In this document: positions 24,785 to 34,700 of the stretch, in pieces | Layout of the letters: each line of letters opens with the position of its first letter | How positions within the stretch are numbered: position 1 is the first letter of the stretch | Origin: CAWDVB01 sp963824105 | Lineage (GTDB): Bacteria; Actinomycetota; Actinomycetes; Propionibacteriales; Nocardioidaceae | NCBI GenBank assembly: GCA_963824105.1 | Contig: CAWGNN010000006.1 | Coordinates: 186,001-250,000, forward strand | DNA length: 64,000 bases | Reading direction: 5' to 3' | Translations under genes and position numbers: made by a program | Notes under the pieces: generated by a model | The model's input: the letters and a program-made list of their open reading frames with translations, nothing else | The model's database searches: none | Told to the model about the DNA's origin: nothing

Positions 24785-25417
24785 ATGAGCGAGCCCCGCC
24801 TCACCGGGCGCGACCCCTCCGATGGACCGCGGGGCCTGGTCCTCATCCTCCCCGGAGGAGCTGATCAGGACACCAGGCCGTCGTCCCCCACCACCAAGCA
24901 GGAGCTGCGTGCCCGGCTGATGGCTCGGCAGCTGAGCGGCCCGTTGCTGGCCCAGCGGATCGGCGTCTGGCTCGCCCACTACCGGTTCGTCGGCTGGAAC
25001 GAAGGGCACCCCGACCACCCGGTCCCCTCGCCCATCCCCGACACCCGCTGGGCCCTCCGAGAGCTGGCCCGGCGCCACCCCGACCTTCCCGTGATCACCG
25101 TGGGTCACTCGATGGGCGGCCGGTCCGCGGTCGCCACCGCCGACGAGGCGAACGTCGCAGGCGTCGTCGCGCTGGCCCCCTGGCTCCCCGAGGGCGAGCC
25201 CGTCGAGCCGCTCACCGGCCGAGCCTTCGCCGCAGCCCACGGCAGCCGGGACACCGTCACCGACCCCGGCCTGACCCGCGATTTCACCAGCCGCGCCGGC
25301 GCGGTCGCCTCGTCGGCGGAGTTCCGCGACATGGGCCCGGTCGGCCACTTCCTGCTGCGGCGGCTGAGCGCCTGGAACGAATTCGCCGTGGACCGAGCGA
25401 CTGGCATGCTCGACTGA
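24785..25417 (+). CDS. Alpha/beta-hydrolase family protein
   Basis: This 210-residue protein has the hydrolase nucleophile elbow VGHSMGGRSAV near residue 110, a preceding oxyanion segment (LVLILPGGAD near residue 20) and a late PVGHFLLRR that could supply the catalytic His. Substrate unknown. ATG 24785 has AGGAGG 5 nt upstream; the 27-codon-longer frame lies inside the ligA start region and is rejected. Divergent from ligA over 46 bp. Confidence 0.85.
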   Translation: MSEPRLTGRDPSDGPRGLVLILPGGADQDTRPSSPTTKQELRARLMARQLSGPLLAQRIGVWLAHYRFVGWNEGHPDHPVPSPIPDTRWALRELARRHPDLPVITVGHSMGGRSAVATADEANVAGVVALAPWLPEGEPVEPLTGRAFAAAHGSRDTVTDPGLTRDFTSRAGAVASSAEFRDMGPVGHFLLRRLSAWNEFAVDRATGMLD

Positions 25418-25491
25418 GCCCTCCTGGCTGCACGCTCGGTCTCCTCCCGATTTGGGAATAGGAGCGGACGCGGTTAGGTTCCCCTCACTGA

Positions 25492-25508
25492 AACGAAACC
25501 GTTTCGTT
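25492..25508. promoter_or_regulatory. Candidate TetR operator
   Basis: AACGAAAC-C-GTTTCGTT is a perfect 8-1-8 palindrome 66 bp before the TetR start (25575), typical in length and position for autoregulation of a TetR-transporter pair. Confidence 0.75.
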
Positions 25509-25574
25509 CTATTCAGCCCGTTCGGCGGCTCGCTCGACGCGCCAGAACAGCCGGCAAACCAGGAGGTGGGTGGC

Positions 25575-26186
25575 ATGCGCGTGCGCCGCGACACCTCGCG
25601 TCCCCGGATCGAGGGCGAGCGTGAGGCGGAGGTTCTTCAGGCTGCCCTCGCCGTGCTGACCGAGGTCGGCTACGACCGGCTGACCATGGACGCGGTGGCC
25701 CACGCCGCACGGGCGAGCAAGGCCACGCTCTACCGGCGCTGGGAGACCAAGCAGGCTCTGGTGGTGGACGCGATCGGCGTCGCGCCGATGGCGGTCCCCT
25801 CCCCTGACTCCGGATCCCTGCGCGAGGACCTACGGGCGATCTTCTGCGGGAACAAGAACAAGTCCGGCCTCAAGGACGCCTCGATCCTCGCGGCCGTCCT
25901 GTCGGCCATGCACTCCGACGAGGCGTTCGCGGTGGAGTACCGCACGCGGTTCCTGACTCCAAAGATCGACCAGATGCGCGCCGCCTACCAGCGGGCGCAG
26001 GCGCGCGGCGAGATCCACGACGATCTCGATCTGGACCTCTTCGCCCCGGCTCTCGCCGGAATCGTTCTCCACCGCTCGATGGTGCTCGGCGAACCGCTCA
26101 CCGAGCAGCTCGTCGAGCGCGTGCTCGACCAGATCATCCTCCCCGCCGTCACCAGCGGCATGGCACTCAAGGAAGACGCCCGATGA
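25575..26186 (+). CDS. TetR/AcrR family transcriptional repressor
   Basis: This 203-residue repressor has the TetR helix-turn-helix at residues about 15-60 (EVLQAALAVLTEVGYDRLTM, then AARASKATLYRRWETKQALV). The C-terminal ligand domain resembles TetR_C families seen with drug exporters. ATG 25575 with AGGAGG 8 nt upstream is preferred to the frame open from 25452, because the operator palindrome lies at 25492. The stop overlaps the MFS start by 4 nt (ATGA), so the repressor and pump are one operon. Confidence 0.92.
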   Translation: MRVRRDTSRPRIEGEREAEVLQAALAVLTEVGYDRLTMDAVAHAARASKATLYRRWETKQALVVDAIGVAPMAVPSPDSGSLREDLRAIFCGNKNKSGLKDASILAAVLSAMHSDEAFAVEYRTRFLTPKIDQMRAAYQRAQARGEIHDDLDLDLFAPALAGIVLHRSMVLGEPLTEQLVERVLDQIILPAVTSGMALKEDAR

Positions 26187-27763
26187 CCAAGACCAAGCAC
26201 TATGGCTGGGCGCTCGCGCTCATCTCGACCGCCCAGCTCATGGTGATCCTGGACGCGACGATCATCAACATCGCGATCCCCCACATCCAGCGTGACCTCG
26301 GCTTCTCCCCGTCGAGCCTGTCCTGGGTGATCACGACCTACTCCCTCATCCTGGCCGGTTTCCTGCTGCTCGGCGGCCGGGTCGGTGACCTGTACGGCCG
26401 CCGCAGAGCGTTCATCTTCGGGTTGATCCTCTTCGCCGCCGCCTCGTTCGCGGGCGGCTTCGCCCAGGACCAGGCGATGCTGCTCACCTCCCGGGCACTG
26501 CAGGGCCTCGGCGCGGCGTTCGCCTCGCCCAACGCTCTGGCGCTGATCGCCACCACCTTCGATCCGGGTCCACGCCGCAGCCGTGCCTTCGCCGTCTACG
26601 GCATGATGTCCGGCCTTGGCGCGGCCATCGGCCTGGTCCTCGGCGGCTGGCTGACCAGCCTGAGCATGCACATCGGCGGCGCGTTCATCGACGGATGGCG
26701 CTTCACCTTCCTGATCAACGTGCCGATCGGGATCGCCGCCGCCATCGCCGCGCCGCTCTTGCTCACCGAGAGCGATCGACACCCCGGCAAGCTCGACGTG
26801 CCGGGCGCGATCACGGCCACGCTCGGCCTGCTGTCGCTGGTCTTCGGGATCACCCACGCCGGCACCCAGGACGCCAACGGCAACCAGTACGGCTGGACCG
26901 GCTCACTGACGCTGGGCCCGATCCTGGTCGGCCTGGCCCTCCTGGCCACGTTCGTGATCATCGAGACGCGGGTCAAGGCGCCGATGCTGCCGTTCCGGCT
27001 GCTGCGCAACCGGGATCGCGGAGCGGCGTACATCCTGATGCTCTTCACCGCCTCGGCACTTTTCGCCAACTTCATCTTCCTGAGCCTGCTGATGCAGAAC
27101 GTCTTGGGCTACAGCGCCTTGAGCACCGGGGTGAAGTTCCTGCCCTGGAGCCTGACGATGATCGCGTTCGCGACGCAGATCCCACGACTGCTGCACCGCT
27201 TCGACCCAGGCAAGCTGTCGGCCGTCGGCGGCATCATCGGCGGTATCGGAATGCTGGGCCTGAGCCGAGCGCCGTTCAGCACCGACGTGGCCTCACTGGG
27301 CGTCCCCATCGACTACTGGACACACATCTTCCCCTGGATCGTCATCGCGCCGATCGGCATGGCGCTGCTGTTCATCCCCACCACGATGAGCGTGGTGCAC
27401 CGGGTGCCTGCCCAGGAGTCCGGCATCGCGTCGGGCGTGCTGAACACCATGCAACAGCTCGGTGGCGCCCTGGGGCTCGCGACGCTCTTCACCCTGGCGC
27501 TGCACTACGCGCACACGATGGGCGCTTCCATCGTCGCTCAGGCGCAGGCGACCCAGACCCAGGTGGACCCGGCCGTGGTCCAGAACGTGGCGTTCGCCTA
27601 CGGGGCTACCCGCGGGTTCATCTTCGCTGGGCTGTTGCTCTTCGCCGCCGCCGTGACCGCGTTCTTCTTCAACCGGATCAAGCACCAGGACATGGCCACG
27701 GTGCACGTCCCGACCCCGGCAGAGACGCCGGAGGGAACCGCCGCACCCGCCGTGTCCCACTGA
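26183..27763 (+). CDS. DHA2-type (14-TM) MFS drug efflux transporter
   Basis: This 526-residue proton antiporter of the EmrB/QacA class has motif A as GGRVGDLYGRRRAF after helix 2, motif C-like GLGAAIGLVLGGWL in helix 5, and DATIINIAIPHIQRDL in helix 1, the usual DHA2 signature with its acidic residue. About 14 hydrophobic segments are visible, and the C-terminal tail is Pro/Thr/Glu-rich and cytoplasmic. Likely substrate class: hydrophobic or cationic drugs; the TetR partner would sense them. Confidence 0.93.
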   Translation: MTKTKHYGWALALISTAQLMVILDATIINIAIPHIQRDLGFSPSSLSWVITTYSLILAGFLLLGGRVGDLYGRRRAFIFGLILFAAASFAGGFAQDQAMLLTSRALQGLGAAFASPNALALIATTFDPGPRRSRAFAVYGMMSGLGAAIGLVLGGWLTSLSMHIGGAFIDGWRFTFLINVPIGIAAAIAAPLLLTESDRHPGKLDVPGAITATLGLLSLVFGITHAGTQDANGNQYGWTGSLTLGPILVGLALLATFVIIETRVKAPMLPFRLLRNRDRGAAYILMLFTASALFANFIFLSLLMQNVLGYSALSTGVKFLPWSLTMIAFATQIPRLLHRFDPGKLSAVGGIIGGIGMLGLSRAPFSTDVASLGVPIDYWTHIFPWIVIAPIGMALLFIPTTMSVVHRVPAQESGIASGVLNTMQQLGGALGLATLFTLALHYAHTMGASIVAQAQATQTQVDPAVVQNVAFAYGATRGFIFAGLLLFAAAVTAFFFNRIKHQDMATVHVPTPAETPEGTAAPAVSH

Positions 27764-27783
27764 ACTCCGACCGAGCGCCTGCT

Positions 27784-27822
27784 GGCCCCCACCAAGCGAC
27801 ACCTGAACTCTCGGTGGGGGCC
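27784..27822. terminator. Bidirectional hairpin after MFS gene
   Basis: GGCCCCCAC and GTGGGGGCC flank a 21-nt loop between the convergent MFS and DUF3099 genes. No U-tract. Confidence 0.65.
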
Positions 27823-27835
27823 GCATCCGCTGGGT

Positions 27836-28072
27836 TCAGTCGTCGCGCAGGGGGTTGGCCACTATCGCTGCGATCGGCGGGATGACAGCGGCCACCAGCG
27901 ACATCGCGACTGCGGCCGGGACGGAGACGAGTCGGACAACGGTCCACGCCGGCACGATCAGACCGATGCAGATACCCATGAGCACGAGATAGCGCCTCCG
28001 GCGCGTCCGCTGCCGCGCGGAAAGGCCCGGACTCACCTCGCTCACCGAGATCGGACGCTTCGCCTTGTCCAC
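27836..28072 (-). CDS. Small membrane protein (DUF3099-like)
   Basis: This 78-residue protein has a basic N-terminus (SARQRTRRRRYLVLMG) and two hydrophobic segments (about residues 28-45 and 50-72), the shape of DUF3099 proteins of actinobacteria. Start GTG 28072; no strong Shine-Dalgarno. Function unknown. The family call is by pattern only. Confidence 0.65.
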   Translation of the reverse strand: MDKAKRPISVSEVSPGLSARQRTRRRRYLVLMGICIGLIVPAWTVVRLVSVPAAVAMSLVAAVIPPIAAIVANPLRDD

Positions 28073-28165
28073 CTGACCAGGCTACGCCGAGCTCGAACAG
28101 GCCCCCTGCTCAGCGTGACTGCCGGCGTCGGGCTTCGGGACTGACCCATTCCGGTGAGCATCTGG

Positions 28166-29149
28166 TCACTGGTCGAGGTTGTGGGCCGCCTCCCGGCAGA
28201 TCTCCAGGGCCATTCGCGCCCACGCGGGGTCTGCTCCGGCCAGCCCACAGGCCGGGGTGACGACGAGACGCTCGGTTGGCTCCAGTGTGAACATGTCGAG
28301 CAGCCGCGTCAGGCGCTCGGTCACCTGCTTCGCGTTGGGCGGGTCTTCCGGCCGGGTGGTCGGGACAACGCCGAGGAAGACCCAGGATCCGGCTTCGAGC
28401 AGCTCGGCGACGTTGTCGAGATCGCCTGGGCTGAGACGGTCCAGGTCGACCGAGACTCCTGCGGCGCCCGCGGAGCGGATCAGATCGAGCGGCGGCTCTG
28501 CGGCACAGCAGTGCACGACGGTGTCGACACCAGCATCCCGGGCGAGCCCGATGACGCGCTGCAGGGCAAGCCCCGCCTCCTGGGGGTCGACCGATCGGTG
28601 ACTGTGGAGTCCGGAGGCAGTGGGGACTCGCCCGGCGAGGACGGCGGGGAGCGAGGGCTCGTCGAGCTGGAGCAGTAGCTCTGCTCCAGGGATGCGGCGG
28701 CGTACGTCGGACAGGTGCGCGACGATCCCCTCCGCCAGCGCCTCACCCAGCTCGCGCCGGGCCCCGTGGTCGCGCAGCACCCGGTCCCCCTTGGGCGCCT
28801 CGACACTGGCCGCGAGCGTCCAGGCTCCTGTGACCTGCACCTTGAACAGCCCGGCGTACTCCTGGGACTGCTGCTCGACGATGTCGAGGTCCTGGGCGAG
28901 CAGCGAGCGCGCCCGGCGCTGGTCCACCCCGGGGCGGTCGATGAGCCGCCAGCCCTCCGGCTGAAGGTCGGCGCCCAGCTCGGTGATCATCGCCAGCGCC
29001 CGGCCGATCATCCCAGCGGTGATTCCGCGGCCGGGCAGCTCGGGCAGGTGCGGGAGTCCCGGCACCACTCCGAGCACCACCCGGACGGCCTCGTCGTAGT
29101 CGCCGGCGGTGGTCCCGGGGTAGGAGCCGATGCCGGTCGCGAGCGTCAC
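28166..29149 (-). CDS. MetE-like (cobalamin-independent methionine synthase C-domain) protein
   Basis: This 327-residue TIM-barrel protein is related to the catalytic C-terminal half of MetE: GIGSYPGT at the N-terminus, LLLQLDEPSLPAVL in the middle and zinc-ligand-like HCCAAEPP and VTPACGLAGADPAWA motifs. The free-standing form is conserved in actinobacteria near ligA and mnmA, and its role is not settled. GTG 29149 overlaps the mnmA stop by 4 nt (GTGA), which fixes the start and makes it the third gene of the iscS-mnmA operon. Confidence 0.85.
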   Translation of the reverse strand: MTLATGIGSYPGTTAGDYDEAVRVVLGVVPGLPHLPELPGRGITAGMIGRALAMITELGADLQPEGWRLIDRPGVDQRRARSLLAQDLDIVEQQSQEYAGLFKVQVTGAWTLAASVEAPKGDRVLRDHGARRELGEALAEGIVAHLSDVRRRIPGAELLLQLDEPSLPAVLAGRVPTASGLHSHRSVDPQEAGLALQRVIGLARDAGVDTVVHCCAAEPPLDLIRSAGAAGVSVDLDRLSPGDLDNVAELLEAGSWVFLGVVPTTRPEDPPNAKQVTERLTRLLDMFTLEPTERLVVTPACGLAGADPAWARMALEICREAAHNLDQ

Positions 29150-30261
29150 CGGGCGCTGCCCGCGAGACCCGCGTCGGCAGTGGTCGCGCTGGTCGCGCTG
29201 ATCGTGCACGAGCCGACGACCCGGGTGCCGTCGTAGAAGACCGCGGCCTGTCCGGGAGCGATTCCCTCCGCGGGGTCCTCCAGGTCAATCGCGACCCGGT
29301 CACCCGTGGCCTGGATCGTTGCCCGGTGCTCCTGGCCGTGGGCGCGCAGCTGCACGGTGCCCGTCAGGGTGCCGTCGAGGGGCGCACCGCACCAGCGCGG
29401 CCGGATCCCCTCGATGTGCTCCACCCGGAGCAGCTCGCGCGGGCCGACGGTGACCACGCCGGTGGTCGGCTCGATGTCGAGGACGTAGCGAGGCCTCCCA
29501 TCCGCCGCGGGAGTGCCGATCCGCAACCCGCGCCGCTGGCCGATCGTGTAGGCGAAGGCACCGTGGTGGTGGCCAAGCACCTCGCCGGTGTCGTGCTCGA
29601 CGAAGGTGCCCTCCCCCTCCCCCAGCTTTTCGCGCAGCCAGCCGCCGGTGTCGCCATCGGAGATGAAGCAGATGTCGTGGGAGTCCGGCTTGTCGGCAAC
29701 GGCCAGTCCCCTCTGCTCGGCCTCAGCGCGGACCGCGCCCTTGGTGCTGTCGCCGAGTGGGAAGAAGGAATGGGCGAGCTGCTCCTGGGTGAGCACACCG
29801 AGCACGTAGGACTGGTCCTTGGCCGCGTCTTCGGCGCGATGCATCTCGATGGCGCCGTCGGGACCCGCGGCGAGTCGCGCGTAGTGGCCCGTGGCCACCG
29901 CGTCGTAGCCGAGTGCCAGCGCCCGCTCCAGGACGGCCTCGAACTTGATCCTCTCGTTGCAGCGCAAGCACGGGTTGGGGGTGCGCCCGGCGAGGTACTC
30001 CCCCTTGAAGTCCTCCACGACGTCGGCGTGGAACCGGTCCGAGAGGTCCCAGACATAGAAGGGGATCCCGATGACGTCGGCAGCGCGGCGGGCGTCGAGC
30101 GAGTCCTCGATCGTGCAGCAACCACGGGCGCCGGTCCGGTAGGACTGCGGGTTGCGCGACAGAGCCAGGTGGATCCCCGTGACGTCGTGGCCAAGATCCT
30201 TGGCGCGGGCCGCGGCCACGGCGGAGTCCACACCGCCGGACATGGCGGCGATGACCTTCAT
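29146..30261 (-). CDS. mnmA: tRNA 2-thiouridine(34) synthase
   Basis: This 371-residue enzyme thiolates U34 of tRNAs for Lys, Glu and Gln. The PP-loop MSGGVDSAVAA near the N-terminus binds ATP; the catalytic cysteines sit in NPCLRCNERIKF and SHDICFISDGD. Start ATG 30261 is set by GGAGGCGTGAG, and it lies 1 nt after the stop of the cysteine desulfurase gene. The 70-codon-longer frame is out of family and overlaps that gene. Sulfur is probably delivered from the desulfurase. Confidence 0.97.
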   Translation of the reverse strand: MKVIAAMSGGVDSAVAAARAKDLGHDVTGIHLALSRNPQSYRTGARGCCTIEDSLDARRAADVIGIPFYVWDLSDRFHADVVEDFKGEYLAGRTPNPCLRCNERIKFEAVLERALALGYDAVATGHYARLAAGPDGAIEMHRAEDAAKDQSYVLGVLTQEQLAHSFFPLGDSTKGAVRAEAEQRGLAVADKPDSHDICFISDGDTGGWLREKLGEGEGTFVEHDTGEVLGHHHGAFAYTIGQRRGLRIGTPAADGRPRYVLDIEPTTGVVTVGPRELLRVEHIEGIRPRWCGAPLDGTLTGTVQLRAHGQEHRATIQATGDRVAIDLEDPAEGIAPGQAAVFYDGTRVVGSCTISATSATTADAGLAGSAR

Positions 30262-30262
30262 C

Positions 30263-31474
30263 TCACGCCTCCGGCTGACGGGACGCGAAACCGGAGACCA
30301 GGCCCGCGGCACGTCCCCGCTCGACGACCGGGCCGATCGCCTCGACGACGGCAGCGATGTCGGCCTCGGTCGTGGTCCGCCCCAGGGAGAACCGAAGTGA
30401 CGAGCGTGCCTCCACCTCGTCGCGCCCCATCGCGAGCAGGACGTGGCTGGGCTGCGGCACCCCGGCATCACAGGCAGAACCGGTCGAGCACTCGATGCCG
30501 CGCTCGTCGAGAAGCATCAGCAAGGAGTCCCCCTCGCACCCGAGGAAGGTGAAGTGGGCCAGACCGGGAAGGTGTAGCTCGGGGTGGCCGTTGAGTCGTG
30601 CGTCCGGCACGGCCGCGAGGACGCCGTCCACGAGGCTGCCCCGGAGAGCCGAGACCCGCGCCGCGTACGCCTCCTGGCCCGAGACCGCTGACGTGAGCGC
30701 GGTAGCGAAGCCGACGATGCCCGCCACGTTGAGAGTGCCGGAGCGCACGTCGCGCTCCTGTCCCCCACCGTGGAGCAACGGCACGGCCTCCAGGTCGCGC
30801 CGCATCAGCAGGGCCCCCACCCCCTGGGGGCCGCCGAGCTTGTGGGCGCTCACGGTGAGCGCGGCCAGCCCGGATCCGGCGAAGTGGATCGGGAGCGCGC
30901 CGATGGCCTGGACGGCGTCGGAGTGGACCGGGATGCCGTACGACGACGCCAGCGCGACGGCCTCGTCGACGGGCTGGAGCGTGCCGACCTCGTTGTTGGC
31001 CCGCATGACACTGACCAAGGCGACAGACTCCGGGTCGCTCTCGATCGACTCGCGCAGCGCAGCCAGGTCCAAGACCCCGTCCCGGTCGACCGGCAGCAGC
31101 TCGACCTTGGCCGACTCGTGGGCGGCCAGCCAGTGAAGCGTGTCGAGGACCGCGTGGTGCTCGATCGCGGTCGAGAGGATCCGGGTACTTCGCGGGTCGG
31201 CGTCGCGCCGGGCCCAGAAGATCCCCTTCGTCGCCAGGTTGTCGCTCTCGGTCCCGCCGGAGGTGAAGACCACCTCGCTGGGCCGGGCGCCCAGCGCACC
31301 GGCGATCGCCTCGCGGGACTCCTCGACCAGACGCCGGGCGTGGCGCCCGGATCCGTGCAGCGACGACGCGTTCCCGGTGTTCCGCAGGGCCTGCTCGACC
31401 GCCTCGAGTGCCGCCGCCGTCATGGGGGTCGTAGCGGCGTGGTCGAGGTAGACCGTTGGGCGGGACTGGTTCAT
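30263..31474 (-). CDS. iscS: Cysteine desulfurase (IscS/NifS family)
   Basis: This 403-residue class V aminotransferase removes sulfur from cysteine. PLP-binding Lys is in TVSAHKLGGPQG; the sulfur-accepting Cys is in ECSTGSACDAG with a long mobile loop, as in IscS/NifS group I. The N-terminus is standard (VYLDHAATTPM). Direct coupling to mnmA indicates tRNA thiolation as at least one role, besides possible Fe-S assembly. It starts at ATG 31474. Confidence 0.96.
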   Translation of the reverse strand: MNQSRPTVYLDHAATTPMTAAALEAVEQALRNTGNASSLHGSGRHARRLVEESREAIAGALGARPSEVVFTSGGTESDNLATKGIFWARRDADPRSTRILSTAIEHHAVLDTLHWLAAHESAKVELLPVDRDGVLDLAALRESIESDPESVALVSVMRANNEVGTLQPVDEAVALASSYGIPVHSDAVQAIGALPIHFAGSGLAALTVSAHKLGGPQGVGALLMRRDLEAVPLLHGGGQERDVRSGTLNVAGIVGFATALTSAVSGQEAYAARVSALRGSLVDGVLAAVPDARLNGHPELHLPGLAHFTFLGCEGDSLLMLLDERGIECSTGSACDAGVPQPSHVLLAMGRDEVEARSSLRFSLGRTTTEADIAAVVEAIGPVVERGRAAGLVSGFASRQPEA

Positions 31475-31658
31475 GGCGTGTCAAGCCTAGGCGCTCCACG
31501 GATACCGACGAAGCCGGCTGGGTGTGCCGGTGTGGGGCAGGGCATCAGGAGCCTGCCGATGGTGCAGCTGCCCTCAACCGCCATGCTGAGAATGGTCTGT
31601 GGATCTCGGTATGAGTTGTGCACCTTTGGGCCGATCTGCGAGGGTCTTGCGACGAAGA

Positions 31659-31707
31659 CACACGTGACCGGCCTTCGCGAACCGGATTCGGGGCGGCCTC
31701 ACGTGTG
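31659..31707 (+). other. Hairpin in the 5' region of the PKD protein gene
   Basis: CACACGTGA (31659-31667) is mirrored exactly by TCACGTGTG (31699-31707), and GGCC follows and precedes them respectively, giving a stem of about 13 bp. It ends 75 nt before the start of the PKD gene. It could be a leader structure, a terminator for upstream transcription, or a binding site. The rest of 31475-31782 shows nothing recognisable beyond AAGGAGGAG at 31761. Confidence 0.45.
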
Positions 31708-31782
31708 GTCGCCGAGCGAGGTTCTTGCTGGTTGGTCTCCCTTCCTGAGCCTCCCAGCCCAAGGAGGAGAAGACTCGATGGC

Positions 31783-34700
31783 TTGTCGCGCCGATCCGCG
31801 GTCGCCCTGTTCACCCGGTTGCCATGGGCGGTGCCGATCGTGGCCATCGCGGTGGTGCTGTCGTCGCAGCCCGCACAGCCGGTCACGCCAGCGTTGCGCC
31901 TGGCCGCCTCGACGTCCGGCACGTCCAGCGACCCGACCAACCCCTGCGACAACCTCTACGTGTCGAGTGGCGACTTCAACAACCCGCACACCGTCACCGG
32001 CAACACGGTGGTCCAGCGAGACTTGAAGGACAGCTGCCTGCTCGAGCAGGAGGTGGTCACCAAGATCGTGGCCGACCGTGGGATGTCCGACACTGCAGCG
32101 GCCCGCCAGGAGGTCATGACCTACGGTCGCGACGCGGTCCGCGCTGGCCTCTACCTGCGGCTGATGAACCTCGCCAAGCAGGACCTCGACAACCGGAACG
32201 ACCCCTCCCACGCGAAGCCGTTGACCGCCACCGAACAGGGCGGGCTCAACTGGTTCAAGAAGCAGCTGGCGTTCCAGAACCTCCAGATCGCCAAGGACGC
32301 CCAGGCCGAGTACAACGCCTGGGACGCCAACAAGTGCACCTGGCAACCCCCCAGCGGAAGCGGCGTCACCTACTCCACTCTCGGTAGCGACTGCCAGCAA
32401 GGCGTCAACGGTCTGTGGACCGGCGACCCGATCCCGCCCTCCCTGAAGCAGTTCGTGACCATCGGGCAGTGGGACTTTCTGCACTCCGTCGACAGCTCGA
32501 CCGATCTGAGCACCACGATGGTCGCCACCTCGGCCAACCTGGCCGTGGCACTCTCGGCGATCGCCGGCGGCGTCGCGTTCGCGGGCCTGTCGGGAGGCTT
32601 CGTCCTCACGACCCTCTTCACCACCACCGTCGGCTCGGTGATCATGCCGTACGCGGCGCTCGCCGGCGCCGGCGCCGGCGTCGGCATCTCCGGCGTGATC
32701 GTCTTGGCCGCCGCGCTCCTCGTCATCCTGGCGATCGTGGGCGGCACGGCTGCCACGATCGCCAGGATCATCCAGCTCGCCGACGCCGCCGCGCTGCCCG
32801 ACAAGCTGCAGCAGCTGGTCGACGACGCGTCGGCAAAGGAAGTGGACCCGACGAAGGTCTCGCTCGACGACTACGTCTCCTCCACTGTCACCGCCGACCA
32901 GACCCAGTTCCTCTACCTGGCTTACGTACTGGCGACGCTGCCACGACACGCTCCCATCGCCGGCGCCCTGCCCACCGCGACACCCGACCCGGCGCCTGCC
33001 GCTCCCTGGTTCAAGCTGACCCAGGGCGGGCAGACGACCCAGGCACAGTCGTTCCTGAGTTCCATCGGCGGGACGGTCTATCGCGTCTCGCTGAACCACG
33101 ACTGGTGGGTCCTGGTCCCGCAGGACGGAGGCTCGCGCCTGCTCGACCCGGTGCTGACCGACCCCTACTACGGCGGAGCATCAGCCGCCGCGGGCCTGAT
33201 CGGATACGCCACCGGTGGCTCGTACGGGTCCGGCGCGTTCACGGTCCAGAAGACGAAGAACGCGGACGGCTCCACGCCCACGGCACTCGGCACGAAGGCG
33301 TCCAGCTTCACGATCGCCGCCCCGCCGCTGTCGGACCCGAGCGACGGCAAGGCCGCGGACGCCCAGGCCCTGAAGGTGGCCCTCACCCCCGAGCCGACGG
33401 CAACGCTGTCCGGGGTCTCGGTCTCGCCGACGTCGCTGCACGCCGGCAAGACGGCGAAGATCTCCGGAAGCTCGCAGTACGCAGCCTCGGTGAAGGTCGA
33501 CTTCGGTGACGGGACGGCGACGACGACGCTGACCCCGGCAGCGGACGGCTCCTTCTCGACCACCCACGAGTACGACACAGAGGGGACCTGGAGCCCGACC
33601 GTGACGGCCTACTCGCGGACCGGAGTGGCAGGGAACGTCTCCACGAAGTCCATCCAGGTCCTGGCCGAGCTGCCGGCCACGGTGGACACCCTGTCCCCGG
33701 TGAGCGGGAACGAGGGGGACTCGCTGACCGTCTCGGGGACGACGACGGACGCGGCGAAGGTCAGCATCGACTTTGGTGATGGCAGCGCTGCCAAGGTGCT
33801 CGACGTGACCGGGGACGCGTTCTCCGTCGACCACACCTACGTCGACAATGTGACCGGCAGCGTCACCGTCACCCCTGTCTCGCCGCTGGGCAAGGACGGG
33901 ACACCGGTGAGTGCCACGCTCGACATCGCCAACGTCGCACCCTCACTGGGCAGCCTGGCCCTCTCGCTCGCCGACGGCTCCTCGGACCCGGTGACCGTAA
34001 CCCCGGTCCCCGACACCGGGGCAACCCCGTCCGACACGGTCCGGCTGATGATCCCGTTCACCGATCCCGGCGTACTCGACACCCACACCGCGACGGTCGA
34101 CTGGGGTGACGGCACGACGCAGACCGATGTGCCCATCACCTCCGGTGGCTACGTCGACCATGTCTACGACGGGAGCGTGGCCGACGGCCCCACCACCGTC
34201 ACCGTGACCGTCGCCGACAACGGCGGTGGCGTGAGCAACGTGGCCACGGCAGACCTGCGGGTGGATGGAAAGCCGCAGATCACCAAGGCACCCAAGACCG
34301 TCCACGTCAAGGAGGGCTCGAAGCTGACCATCAGCGGCCTGGTCACGGACGGGGTGCTGTCCGGTGGTCACGTGGCCGCACGGTGGCACGACGGGTCACA
34401 CTCGAAGAGTGCGGTCACCCCCGTGGCACCGTTCACCGGGGACTTCTCGTTGAGCCACATCTACGCCGACAACAAGCCGGGCAACGCCCCGTACAAGGTG
34501 CGGCTCAGCCCGACAGACACCGACAACCTGACCGGTGCCACCCAGTACGTGAACGTGGTCGTCCGCAACGTCGCGCCGTCGATGGTCTGGCGCATCATCA
34601 CCCCCGCCAACCGTTCAAAGAGCATCATCCGTCCGTACGAGCCGGTCATCTTGAAGATGGTCTTCTCCGACCCGGGCGTGCTGGACACCCACACAGTCAC

